Source: Clostridium carboxidivorans P7
GTDB lineage: Bacteria > Bacillota > Clostridia > Clostridiales > Clostridiaceae
Assembly (NCBI RefSeq): GCF_001038625.1
Contig: NZ_CP011803.1
Span: 5,270,001 to 5,334,000, forward strand
DNA: 64,000 bases
Direction of reading: 5' to 3'
Part shown: positions 19,100 through 27,231 of the stretch, piece after piece
How positions within the stretch are numbered: position 1 is the stretch's first letter
Layout: the number at the start of each line of letters is the position of its first letter
Program-made: the position numbers and the translations under genes
Notes under the pieces: model-generated
Told to the model about the DNA's origin: nothing
Seen by the model: the letters and a program-made list of their open reading frames with translations, nothing else
Databases searched by the model: none

Positions 19100-20290
19100 A
19101 TGGCAAAGGCATTAGAAGGGGTAAAGGTATTAGATTTAACACATGCATATAATGGTCCTTTTTGTACAACTCTTTTAGCTGATAATGGAGCAGATGTAAT
19201 TAAGATTGAAAGTCCAAAAGGTGATCAATGTAGATTTTGGGGTCCGATAGATCCAAAGAGCGGAGAAAGTGGATTTTATGCTTTTTTAAATAGAAATAAA
19301 AAAGGAATTACATTGAATTTAAAGACTGAAGAAGGCAAAAAAATATTTTTAGAAATGGTAAAAGATGCAGATGTAGTTGTAGAAAATTATAGACCAGGTG
19401 TTATGAAAAGGTTAGGTATAGATTATGAAGTTTTAAAAGAAATAAATAGTAGAATAATATATGCTTCAGGCTCAGGATTTGGACAATATGGACCTATTGC
19501 TAATAGACCTTGCTATGACATAGTAGCTCAATCTATGGGAGGAATGGTGAATTTAACTGGATTTCCTGATTCGATTCCAACTAAAGTAGGGCCATCTATA
19601 GCAGATAATGTTACTGGAATATATTTATGTGTAGGAGTTTTAATGGCTCTTTATAATAGAGAAAAAACTGGATTAGGACAATCTGTTGATGTGGCAATGT
19701 TAGATACAATATTCTCTCTTCTAGAAAATGCAATTGTTATAAATACTATGACAGGAGAAATACCTCACAGACAAGGAAATATAGATCCATCTATAGCTCC
19801 TTTTGATGTTTATAAAGTTAAAGATGGTTATGTAGCTGTAGGAGTTGGAAATGACAAGTTGTGGTCTAAGTTCTGTAATGTAATAGGAAGGACAGACTTA
19901 ATACAGTGCGAAAAATTCTTAACTAACGATTTAAGATGCAAAAATTATGATCCTGAATTAAAGGAAATAATTTCTGATTGGATTAAAGATAAAACAAAGA
20001 AGCAATTAGAAAATATGTTTGATGAAGCTGGAATTCCTTGCGGACCAGTTCTAGATATGAAAGAAGCAATTGAACATCCTCAAATTCAAGCTAGAGAAAT
20101 GATGGTTCATATGGAACACCCAATTATAGGTGAAATGTATTTTCAAGGAGTGCCTATTAAATTCTCAAGGACTCCTGGCAGCGTAGATACTCCAGCGCCT
20201 CTTTTAGGACAGCATAATGAAGAAATATTTGGGCAACTTTCTATAAGCAAAGAAGAGGTAGCTAGCATGAAGGAAAATGGTGTAATTTAA
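19100..20290 (+). CDS. CaiB/BaiF (family III) CoA-transferase, candidate beta-alanine CoA-transferase
   Basis: Moves CoA between carboxylic acids through a mixed-anhydride and thioester on an active-site Asp. The family frame is clear: LEGVKVLDLTHAYNGPFCTTLLADNGADVIKIE, split here as VLDLTHAYNGPF and GADVIKIE. VVVENYRPGVMKRLGIDY, the catalytic Asp at about residue 140 (RPCYDIVAQSMGG) and TGLGQSVDVAM follow. ATG 19085 overlaps the ribosome binding site region; ATG 19100 after GGGAG gives 396 residues. It sits just upstream of two ammonia-lyase-like genes and an acyl-CoA dehydrogenase. I therefore infer beta-alanine (or beta-aminoisobutyrate) as acceptor, with acetyl- or propionyl-CoA as donor. 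The known C. propionicum enzyme belongs to another CoA-transferase family. Confidence 0.85.
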   Translation: MAKALEGVKVLDLTHAYNGPFCTTLLADNGADVIKIESPKGDQCRFWGPIDPKSGESGFYAFLNRNKKGITLNLKTEEGKKIFLEMVKDADVVVENYRPGVMKRLGIDYEVLKEINSRIIYASGSGFGQYGPIANRPCYDIVAQSMGGMVNLTGFPDSIPTKVGPSIADNVTGIYLCVGVLMALYNREKTGLGQSVDVAMLDTIFSLLENAIVINTMTGEIPHRQGNIDPSIAPFDVYKVKDGYVAVGVGNDKLWSKFCNVIGRTDLIQCEKFLTNDLRCKNYDPELKEIISDWIKDKTKKQLENMFDEAGIPCGPVLDMKEAIEHPQIQAREMMVHMEHPIIGEMYFQGVPIKFSRTPGSVDTPAPLLGQHNEEIFGQLSISKEEVASMKENGVI

Positions 20291-20325
20291 ATTTTTAAAA
20301 GGAATATTTGAGGAGGTATATTTAG

Positions 20326-20775
20326 ATGAGAAATCAATCAGTATTAAGCTACAAGATGATGCCATCTGATGCAAATAATTTAGGATTTGTTGTTCCAGCA
20401 GGAAGGATATTAGACATCTGGGGGGATGCTGAGACTGAGGTTATGATTTTAAATGATGGGGATGAATCCTTATGCTTAGGATATCATGATGTAAAATTTT
20501 ATCACGATCTTTATTTAGGAGATCAGGTAGACTTTAAGGCAACTATGGTGAAGATAGGTAATACATCTCGTACGGTTAAACTTGAAACATACAAAATTGC
20601 TACTCAAGCAAAACGAAATGGAAGACCTGAGGCAGATGATAGTGAAATGGATTTATTAGATCCTCCTTTATTATGTGGAGAAGGCTATTCAATACTTGTA
20701 GTAAAAAAGAATCTTCAAAGAGGAATTCAACCAGATGGTATTGTAGCAGATCCATGGGAAGAAGTAGAAAAATAA
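20326..20775 (+). CDS. Hotdog-fold protein like beta-alanyl-CoA:ammonia lyase (149 aa)
   Basis: A small cytosolic protein with the pattern I recall for beta-alanyl-CoA:ammonia lyase of C. propionicum and aminobutyryl-CoA ammonia lyases: G-x4-AGRILDIWGDAETEVM, DGDESLCLGYHDVKFY, LGDQVDFKATMVKIGNTSR and PPLLCGEG. Such enzymes eliminate NH3 from a beta-aminoacyl-CoA to give the enoyl-CoA, here beta-alanyl-CoA to acryloyl-CoA. It has a strong AGGAGG and lies 36 bases after the CoA-transferase and 28 before a second, shorter paralogue. The alternative is a hotdog thioesterase or hydratase; gene context favours the lyase. Confidence 0.75.
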   Translation: MRNQSVLSYKMMPSDANNLGFVVPAGRILDIWGDAETEVMILNDGDESLCLGYHDVKFYHDLYLGDQVDFKATMVKIGNTSRTVKLETYKIATQAKRNGRPEADDSEMDLLDPPLLCGEGYSILVVKKNLQRGIQPDGIVADPWEEVEK

Positions 20776-20803
20776 TTGAAATTTAATAATAGGAGGTATA
20801 AAA

Positions 20804-21199
20804 ATGGCTTTTGAAAAAACAGATAAAAATTACGAAACTAAAATGCGTTTAAGAATGTCAGATAAAGATGTTTTTTATGCTGGCGGTATAGTAAATGGAT
20901 CTCGTTCAATAACTTTAATGGGTGATGTTGCTACTAGACTTATGATTATGCATGATGGTAATGAAGGAAGATGTACGGGGTTCGATAATATCAGATTATA
21001 TAAGTCAATTTTTGCAGGAGATTACCTTGAATTAGTAGGAAGAATTATTGGAGTAGAAGGAAATAAGAGAAAAATTCAGTGTAGAACTTTTAAAGTAGCA
21101 TATAATCCTAAGATTCCAGGAGATGCAAGCGCTATAAATGTACTAGTAAAACCAATTTTATGTACAGAATTTATAGCAACATATGAATCATTAAAATAG
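20804..21199 (+). CDS. Second hotdog ammonia-lyase-like protein (131 aa)
   Basis: A paralogue of the preceding gene: MSDKDVFYAGGIVNGSRSI, LMGDVATRLMIMHDGNEGR, GFDNIRLYKSIFAGDYLEL and VEGNKRKIQCRTFKV align position by position with its neighbour, but the C-terminal tail is shorter. It resembles 3-aminobutyryl-CoA ammonia lyases of lysine-fermenting anaerobes. It has AGGAGG 7-8 bases before ATG. The pair may form a hetero-oligomer, or may handle different substrates (beta-alanyl-CoA from uracil, beta-aminoisobutyryl-CoA from thymine). A long hairpin follows its stop. Confidence 0.72.
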   Translation: MAFEKTDKNYETKMRLRMSDKDVFYAGGIVNGSRSITLMGDVATRLMIMHDGNEGRCTGFDNIRLYKSIFAGDYLELVGRIIGVEGNKRKIQCRTFKVAYNPKIPGDASAINVLVKPILCTEFIATYESLK

Positions 21200-21205
21200 A
21201 AGTAG

Positions 21206-21255
21206 TTTATAAATAATAGGTTGATAAGTTAATTTACCAACCTATTATTTATAAA
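21206..21255. repeat. 18 bp perfect inverted repeat inside the operon
   Basis: Arms at 21206-21223 and 21238-21255 are exact reverse complements around a 14-base loop. There is no T-run after the stem on either strand. It lies between the second hotdog gene and the acyl-CoA dehydrogenase. It may stabilise or process the mRNA, or attenuate transcription. Confidence 0.7.
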
Positions 21256-21305
21256 AGCAATCAGTGATTGAGTATTTGTGAGTGAAACTTGAAGGAGGCA
21301 AGCAA

Positions 21306-22442
21306 ATGAGTTTTAATTTAACCCAGGAACAAAAAATGATAGTTAATACAGTTAGAGAATTTACTAAAAATGAAATTGCTCCAATTGCAGCAGAAATAGA
21401 TGAAACAGGCGAATTTCCTAGAGAAAACATAAATAAAATGGCTAAATTAAATATGCTTGGAATGCCTTTTCCTGTAGAATTTGGAGGCGCAGGGCAAAAT
21501 GAATATGTATTTGCCATGTGTATAGAAGAAATAGCAAAAAAGTGTGCATCCACAGCAGCTATACTTGCTGTACATAATATACCATGCTGGATTTTAACGA
21601 ATTATGGAACAGATGCACAAAAGGAAAAATATTTAAGGCCATTACTAAAAGGAGAAAAGATTGGAGCTTTTGCTTTAACTGAACCTAATGCAGGTACAGA
21701 TTCTGCCAGCCAAAATAGTAAAGCTGTTTTAAAAGGGGATAGTTATATATTAAATGGCCAAAAATGTTTTATAACTAATGGTGGAGAAGCTGGTATATAT
21801 ATAATTCTTGCCATGACAGATAAAACAAAAGGAACTAAAGGCATAAGTGCTTTTATAGTAGAAGAAAACTTTAAAGGTTTTTCCATAGGAAAAAAGGAAA
21901 ACAAAATGGGAATAAGAGCATCTGCTACTTCGGAGCTTATATTTAAAGATTGTATTATACCTAAGGAAAACCTTTTAGGAAAGGAAGGCCAGGGATTTAA
22001 AATTGCAATGCAAGCATTAGATGGAGGAAGAATAGCTATGGCAGCACAAGCTGTTGGTATAGCTCAAGGTGCTATGGATGAAACCGTAGAATACTTAAAG
22101 CAAAGAGAGCAGTTTGGAAAACCGCTAGCAGCTTTTCAAGGACTTCAATGGAATTTGGCTGATATGGAGACAAGAATAAATGCTTCCAGACTTCTAGTGT
22201 ATGATGCAGCAAATAAATTAGATAACGGAAAAACTATAACTAAAGAAGCATCAATGGCCAAGTTATTTGCGGCAGAAACTGCTATGTATGTAACTACTAA
22301 AGCAGTGCAGCTTCATGGAGGCTATGGCTATATGAAGGATTACCCAATTGAGAGAATGATGAGAGATGCTAAAATAACTGAGCTGTATGAGGGTACTTCT
22401 GAAGTACAGAGAATGGTTATTTCTAGAAGCTTGTTGAAATAA
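21306..22442 (+). CDS. Acyl-CoA dehydrogenase, candidate acryloyl-CoA reductase / propionyl-CoA dehydrogenase
   Basis: An FAD enzyme of the short-chain acyl-CoA dehydrogenase family (378 residues from ATG 21306, which follows AAGGAGG; the GTG at 21282 is upstream of that site). Seen are GAFALTEPNAGTDSAS, YILNGQKCFITNGGEA, AMAAQAVGIAQGAMDE, REQFGKPLAAFQGLQW and the catalytic Glu at about 362 in LYEGTSEVQR. It is followed at once by its own EtfB and EtfA, the arrangement of the C. propionicum acryloyl-CoA reductase complex and of butyryl-CoA dehydrogenases. Context suggests reduction of acryloyl-CoA (or methacrylyl-CoA) to propionyl- (isobutyryl-) CoA. A butyryl-CoA role is possible, but no crotonase or thiolase genes are nearby. 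Confidence 0.88.
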   Translation: MSFNLTQEQKMIVNTVREFTKNEIAPIAAEIDETGEFPRENINKMAKLNMLGMPFPVEFGGAGQNEYVFAMCIEEIAKKCASTAAILAVHNIPCWILTNYGTDAQKEKYLRPLLKGEKIGAFALTEPNAGTDSASQNSKAVLKGDSYILNGQKCFITNGGEAGIYIILAMTDKTKGTKGISAFIVEENFKGFSIGKKENKMGIRASATSELIFKDCIIPKENLLGKEGQGFKIAMQALDGGRIAMAAQAVGIAQGAMDETVEYLKQREQFGKPLAAFQGLQWNLADMETRINASRLLVYDAANKLDNGKTITKEASMAKLFAAETAMYVTTKAVQLHGGYGYMKDYPIERMMRDAKITELYEGTSEVQRMVISRSLLK

Positions 22443-22455
22443 GAGGTGATATATT

Positions 22456-23244
22456 GTGAAGATTATAGTTTGCATGAAACAAGTTCCAGATACTAATGAA
22501 GTAAAAATTGACCCTGTAAAAGGGACATTAATTAGAGAAGGGGTTCCAAGCATAATAAATCCAGATGACAAAAATGCATTAGAAGAGGCCTTGAGAATAA
22601 AAGAAAAATTTGAAGATGTAAATGTAACAGTTTTAAGTATGGGACCACCTCAAGCAGAGAATGCGCTAAGAGAAGCTCTAGCCATGGGTGCGGATGAAGC
22701 TATTATTTTGAGCGATAGGCAATTTGGTGGTTCAGATACATGGGGAACATCTTTGATAATAGCTTCTGCTATAAATAAAATAGGCAATTACGATATAGTA
22801 CTTTGTGGTAGGCAAGCTATAGATGGAGATACTGCACAAGTTGGCCCAGAAATAGCAGAACATCTTGGTTTACCTCAAATAACTTATGTTAGTGAGTTAC
22901 AAATAAAGGGAAATGAAATAGTAGCAAAAAGAGCAATGGAAGATGGATATTATGTTATTAAAACAAAGATGCCTGTAGTTTTAACAGCTATAAAAGAATT
23001 AAATGAACCCAGGTATCCTTCAATAAAAGGTATATACAATGCATTTAAAGAAAGAGTTATAACTTTATGGAATATTAATGATATAGAGATAGATAAAAAT
23101 CGTATAGGGCTAAAGGGTTCTCCAACAAATGTTAAAAAGTCATTTACCCCTGAACTTAAGTTTAAAGGAGAAATTATTACAGGGACCGTCGAAGAGGCTT
23201 CTCGAAAACTAGCGGTAAAAATAAAAGAAAAGCAAGTAGGGTAG
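22456..23244 (+). CDS. etfB: Electron transfer flavoprotein beta subunit
   Basis: A 262-residue EtfB that carries electrons to the neighbouring acyl-CoA dehydrogenase. Features are the start MKIIVCMKQVPDTNEVKID, the nucleotide-binding region CGRQAIDGDTAQVGPEIAEHLG (cited in two parts: CGRQAIDGDTAQ and VGPEIAEHLG) and the C-terminal ELKFKGEIITGT. GTG start after AAGAGGTG, 13 bases after the dehydrogenase stop. It overlaps the search frame of etfA by one base; the real etfA start is 15 bases further on. Electron bifurcation cannot be decided by eye. Confidence 0.93.
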   Translation: MKIIVCMKQVPDTNEVKIDPVKGTLIREGVPSIINPDDKNALEEALRIKEKFEDVNVTVLSMGPPQAENALREALAMGADEAIILSDRQFGGSDTWGTSLIIASAINKIGNYDIVLCGRQAIDGDTAQVGPEIAEHLGLPQITYVSELQIKGNEIVAKRAMEDGYYVIKTKMPVVLTAIKELNEPRYPSIKGIYNAFKERVITLWNINDIEIDKNRIGLKGSPTNVKKSFTPELKFKGEIITGTVEEASRKLAVKIKEKQVG

Positions 23245-23258
23245 TGGGAGGTAAGTTT

Positions 23259-24257
23259 ATGAGTAATAAGGATTATAAAGGGGTATGGATATTTGCAGAA
23301 CAAAGAGAAGGAAAAATATCAAATGTTTCATTGGAATTATTAGGTGAAGGAAGAAAAATAGCAGATAAATTAAAAGTAGATCTTACAGCTATATTAATAG
23401 GTGATAAAATAGAAAGTTTGTCAAAAGAATTAATACAATATGGTGCAGACAAAGTACTATATGTAGAAGACAAATTTTTAAAGCTATATACCACAGAGGT
23501 ATATACGCGAATAATATATGAGATGGTGAAAGATAGAAAACCAGAAATACTTTTAATTGGTGCTACTTTTATTGGTAGAGATTTAGCTCCAAGAATTGCT
23601 GCCAGATTGAGAACTGGTTTGACAGCAGATTGTACAGGTTTAGATATAAGTGAAGAAGATGGCAATCTATTAATGACAAGACCAGCTTTTGGTGGAAATT
23701 TAATGGCAACTATAGTTTGTAATTATCATAGACCACAAATGTCAACTGTACGACCAGGTGTAATGAAAAAGGCTGAATTGAATCCAAATAGAGCAGGAAA
23801 AGTAGAAAAAATTTCTTTTAAGTTAAAGGAAAAAGATAAAAATACAGAAATAATTAATGTTATAAAGAAGAGTAAAAAAGAAGTTTCATTGGGGGATGCA
23901 AGAATTATAGTGTCAGGGGGTAGAGGACTAGGTGATAAAGAAGGGTTTAAACTTATAGAAAAACTTGCTGACTCTATAGGTGGAGAGGTTGGATCTTCTC
24001 GTGCAGCTGTGGATGCTGGATGGATAGATCAATGTCATCAAATAGGACAGACAGGTAAAACTGTAAGACCTAAAATTTATATAGCATGCGGCATATCAGG
24101 AGCTATTCAACATTTAGCTGGTATGAATTCCTCAGATTGCATTATAGCTATAAATAAGGATAAGGATGCACCTATATTTAAAATAGCTCACTATGGTATA
24201 GTTGGTGACTTGTATGAAGTTATACCTAATTTAATAGAAGAACTACAAGAGAGGTAG
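23259..24257 (+). CDS. etfA: Electron transfer flavoprotein alpha subunit
   Basis: A 332-residue EtfA, FAD-binding partner of EtfB. The C-terminal FAD domain has VSGGRGLGDKEGF, GSSRAAVDAGWI, QIGQTGKTVRPKIYIACGIS, SGAIQHLAGM and IIAINKDKDAPIF. The GTG at 23244 lies upstream of the ribosome binding site GGGAGG, so ATG 23259 is used. Last gene of the dehydrogenase-etfBA block and 137 bases before preT. No ferredoxin domain is fused at its N-terminus, unlike some clostridial EtfA proteins. Confidence 0.93.
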   Translation: MSNKDYKGVWIFAEQREGKISNVSLELLGEGRKIADKLKVDLTAILIGDKIESLSKELIQYGADKVLYVEDKFLKLYTTEVYTRIIYEMVKDRKPEILLIGATFIGRDLAPRIAARLRTGLTADCTGLDISEEDGNLLMTRPAFGGNLMATIVCNYHRPQMSTVRPGVMKKAELNPNRAGKVEKISFKLKEKDKNTEIINVIKKSKKEVSLGDARIIVSGGRGLGDKEGFKLIEKLADSIGGEVGSSRAAVDAGWIDQCHQIGQTGKTVRPKIYIACGISGAIQHLAGMNSSDCIIAINKDKDAPIFKIAHYGIVGDLYEVIPNLIEELQER

Positions 24258-24394
24258 AACGAAAATAAGTTTAAAAATAATTGATAATGCTAAAAACCAT
24301 ATTTTTTAGTTTAGATTTACTAATTATGAATATCTAACAATAAGTGAGTATATAAAGAAAATTAAATATTATATATAGGGAGGAAAGTGTGTAA

Positions 24395-25660
24395 ATGGAA
24401 GGATATTTAGAAGAAAATAAAAAAACACTAACTAATTTTTTGGCTATTGAAGAAGCTTCAAGATGTTTATTATGCTATGATGCTCCCTGCAGTAAAGCTT
24501 GCCCTGCAGGTACAGATCCAGGAAAGTTTATACGTTCACTTCGATTTAGAAATCTTAAAGGGGCTATAGAAACTATAAGAACGAATAATCCTTTGGGAGG
24601 AATATGTGCTAGGGTATGTCCTTATGATAAATATTGTGAGGGTGCTTGCAGTAGATGCGGTATAGATAAGCCGATAAAAATAGGGGACTTGCAGAGATAT
24701 TTAACAGATTATGAGAAAAATAGTAATATGAAGGTTATGGAAAAATCTAAATTAGATAAAGAAAAAGTAGCAGTAATAGGTTCAGGACCAAGTGGGCTTT
24801 CTGTAGCAGCTATTTTGTCACAAAAGGGGTATAAAGTTACAGTTTTTGAACAAAAGGAAATTCTAGGTGGATGGCTAAGTTATGGGATACCACCTAAAAG
24901 ATTACCACAAGAGGTAGTTGAAAATGAAATAAATCATTTAAAAGATTTGGAAATTGAATTTAAAACTAACTGTAAAATAGGAAATCAAGTAAATATAGAT
25001 AGTTTGAGAAAAGATGGATATAAGGCATTTTTAATTGCTTGTGGAATTCAAAAGTCCAAAAGCATAGAGGTTAATGGAACTGAATTAAAAGGCATTATAA
25101 ATGGTGTAGATTTCTTATCAGAAGCAAAAATAAAGAAGGGTAATATAAAAGTTGGCATCCATGTAGTTGTTATAGGTGGTGGAGATGTAGCTATGGATTG
25201 TGCTTCTACAGCAAAACTTCTTGGTGCAGAAGATGTTAAAATTGTCTATAGAAGGACTATAGAAAAAATGCCTTCTAGTATTGAAGAAAGACAGTATGTT
25301 CAAGGCGTATTAAATATTCCTATATTTACAGGATTTAAGCCAGTTGAAATCTTGGGAAAATCAGGAAAGGTAACAGCCCTTAAAGCTAAAGGCATGTTTG
25401 ATGATTCATCAATGGATCTTGAGGCAGATATGATTATAGTGGCTGTTGGACAAGAAATTGATGATATGGATTCTATAATAGATATTAAATCGGAAGATGT
25501 ATTTACAGCTGGGGATATAGTTGAAAAAGATAAAACAGTTGTTCAGTCTGTAGGCTCAGGAAAATTGGCGGCAGAAAGAATAGATGCATATTTGACAGAA
25601 ATAAGGAACACAGATACAGGATTAGGTGAAATAGCATCAGTTAAGGAGGGTTTAAAATAA
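24395..25660 (+). CDS. preT: Dihydropyrimidine dehydrogenase (NAD+) subunit PreT
   Basis: Flavin/iron-sulfur subunit that passes electrons from NADH to PreA for reduction of uracil and thymine. The N-terminal Cys-rich part (CLLCYDAPCSKACPAG near 25-40, then GICARVCPYDKYCEGAC near 69-85) matches the N-terminal Fe-S domain of dihydropyrimidine dehydrogenase. FAD site VAVIGSGPSGLSVAA is near 125 and the NAD site VVVIGGGDVAMDCA near 252. The 421-residue length fits. ATG follows GGGAGG. Its stop TAA overlaps the preA ATG by one base, so the two subunits are translationally coupled. Confidence 0.94.
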   Translation: MEGYLEENKKTLTNFLAIEEASRCLLCYDAPCSKACPAGTDPGKFIRSLRFRNLKGAIETIRTNNPLGGICARVCPYDKYCEGACSRCGIDKPIKIGDLQRYLTDYEKNSNMKVMEKSKLDKEKVAVIGSGPSGLSVAAILSQKGYKVTVFEQKEILGGWLSYGIPPKRLPQEVVENEINHLKDLEIEFKTNCKIGNQVNIDSLRKDGYKAFLIACGIQKSKSIEVNGTELKGIINGVDFLSEAKIKKGNIKVGIHVVVIGGGDVAMDCASTAKLLGAEDVKIVYRRTIEKMPSSIEERQYVQGVLNIPIFTGFKPVEILGKSGKVTALKAKGMFDDSSMDLEADMIIVAVGQEIDDMDSIIDIKSEDVFTAGDIVEKDKTVVQSVGSGKLAAERIDAYLTEIRNTDTGLGEIASVKEGLK

Positions 25661-26898
25661 TGAAAAAAAAGGATCTATCCATAGATTTTTGTGGAGTAAA
25701 ATGTGAAAATCCATTTTTCTTATCTTCCTCACCTGTTGGAAACAATTATGATATGTGTGCAAAGGCATTGGAAACTGGTTGGGGCGGTATAGTATTCAAA
25801 ACTGTTGGTATTTTTATAGCAAATGAAGTTTCACCACGTTTTTCTGCATTAACTAAGGAATCTACACCATTTGTAGGATTTAAAAATATGGAAATGATAG
25901 CTGAGCATCCACTAGATTTTAATCTTGAACAAATGAGATTACTTAAGAAAAATTACCCTAATAAGGTGCTAATAGCCTCTATAATGGGGGAAAATGAAGA
26001 AGAGTGGACTAAACTTGCAAAATCTGTTACTGAAGTAGGAGCAGACATTATAGAATGTAATTTCTCATGTCCTCAAATGACAAGTAGTGCTATGGGATCT
26101 GATGTGGGACAAAATCCAGCATTGGTTAAAAAATATTCAGCAGCAGTAAGAAAAGGTACACATCTTCCAATTATTGCAAAGATGACACCTAACATAGGAA
26201 ATATGGAGATGCCTGCAATAGGAGCAATAGAAGGTGGTGCTACTGGTATTTCAGCTATAAATACAATAAAATGTATAACAGGAATGGATTTGGATAAACT
26301 TGTTGGATTACCAATAGTAAATGGAAAGTCATCTATATCAGGGTATTCAGGAAAAGCCATAAAACCTATAGCATTAAGATTTATAGCTCAATTAGCAAAA
26401 GAGCCAAAGCTAAAAAATGTTCCTATAAGCGGAATAGGTGGAATTGAAAACTGGGAAGATGCCCTTGAATTTATATTACTTGGTGCAAGTAATGTTCAAG
26501 TCACTACAGCTATAATGCAATATGGATATAGAATAGTAGAGGATATGATAAGTGGATTATCCTATTACATGGAGGATAAAGGAATAGACAAGTTGCATCA
26601 ATTAGTTGGAGCGGCCCTCAATAATATTGTTTCTGCTGAAGAACTAGATAGAGATTATATAGTATATCCAAATTATGAACAGGATAAGTGTATTGGATGT
26701 GGCAGATGTTATATATCTTGCTATGATGGAGGACATCAAGCAGTAGTATGGGATGAAGAGAAAAGAAGACCATCACTTAATAAGGACAATTGTGTAGGAT
26801 GTCATTTATGTTCAATGGTATGTCCTATAGAAGGATGTATTACTAAAGGTGAATTGACCTTTAAAAATGGTGCAGAAAGTAGAGAAATTTCTCTTTAA
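25660..26898 (+). CDS. preA: Dihydropyrimidine dehydrogenase (NAD+) subunit PreA
   Basis: FMN-containing subunit that reduces uracil/thymine to dihydropyrimidines. The barrel has NPFFLSSSPVGNNYDMC, SIMGENEEEW, ECNFSCPQM, KMTPNIG, NGKSSISGYSGKAIKP and SGIGGI. Two C-terminal [4Fe-4S] motifs are present (CIGCGRCYISC near 344 and CVGCHLCSMVCP near 377). At the place where mammalian enzyme has its catalytic Cys loop (ACGQDPELV) this protein reads DVGQNPALV, which from memory E. coli PreA shares. The 412-residue length is normal. Starts within the preT stop codon and ends the island before a hairpin. Confidence 0.95.
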   Translation: MKKKDLSIDFCGVKCENPFFLSSSPVGNNYDMCAKALETGWGGIVFKTVGIFIANEVSPRFSALTKESTPFVGFKNMEMIAEHPLDFNLEQMRLLKKNYPNKVLIASIMGENEEEWTKLAKSVTEVGADIIECNFSCPQMTSSAMGSDVGQNPALVKKYSAAVRKGTHLPIIAKMTPNIGNMEMPAIGAIEGGATGISAINTIKCITGMDLDKLVGLPIVNGKSSISGYSGKAIKPIALRFIAQLAKEPKLKNVPISGIGGIENWEDALEFILLGASNVQVTTAIMQYGYRIVEDMISGLSYYMEDKGIDKLHQLVGAALNNIVSAEELDRDYIVYPNYEQDKCIGCGRCYISCYDGGHQAVVWDEEKRRPSLNKDNCVGCHLCSMVCPIEGCITKGELTFKNGAESREISL

Positions 26899-26911
26899 TA
26901 TATAAAGCAAA

Positions 26912-26943
26912 TAGCCTGAAACTTAATAAAAAGTTTCAGGCTA
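26912..26943 (+). terminator. Hairpin after preA
   Basis: A 13 bp perfect stem TAGCCTGAAACTT / AAGTTTCAGGCTA with a 6-base loop, 13 bases after the preA stop. The downstream tract is A-rich rather than T-rich, so its terminator strength is uncertain. Confidence 0.6.
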
Positions 26944-27065
26944 AAAATATTTATATGAATTCCTAATATATTTTTTTTTATGGGTTAGATTATAAAGTGA
27001 AACTTATCTAAAATTTTTACTAAAATCTAATCTCACATATAAAAAAGTTAGGAGGTATATGAAAA

Positions 27066-27221
27066 GTGTCTCATAAAGATAATAAAAATAGCAAAGATAA
27101 TAAAAAAGCTGGAAAAAAGACTAAGAAAGAGCTTGAAGATATGAAAATGGAAATTTCCAATGATATAGGATTTTCAAGCCAAACTAAAAAGCTTGGAAAG
27201 GATAAACCTAAAGAATATTAG
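27066..27221 (+). CDS. Small Lys-rich protein resembling part of an alpha/beta-type spore protein (51 aa)
   Basis: A 51-residue frame starting at GTG, 9 bases after TTAGGAGG and followed by a strong terminator, so it looks like a real single-gene unit. The first half is almost all K, N, D and S. The second half, ELEDMKMEISNDIGF, resembles the conserved helix of alpha/beta-type small acid-soluble spore proteins (L-x2-MK-E-I-A-x-E-x-G). The usual C-terminal GG-x-M/V block is absent. It may be a mini-SASP or an unrelated small basic protein; function is not assigned. Confidence 0.65.
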   Translation: MSHKDNKNSKDNKKAGKKTKKELEDMKMEISNDIGFSSQTKKLGKDKPKEY

Positions 27222-27231
27222 TATAATAATT

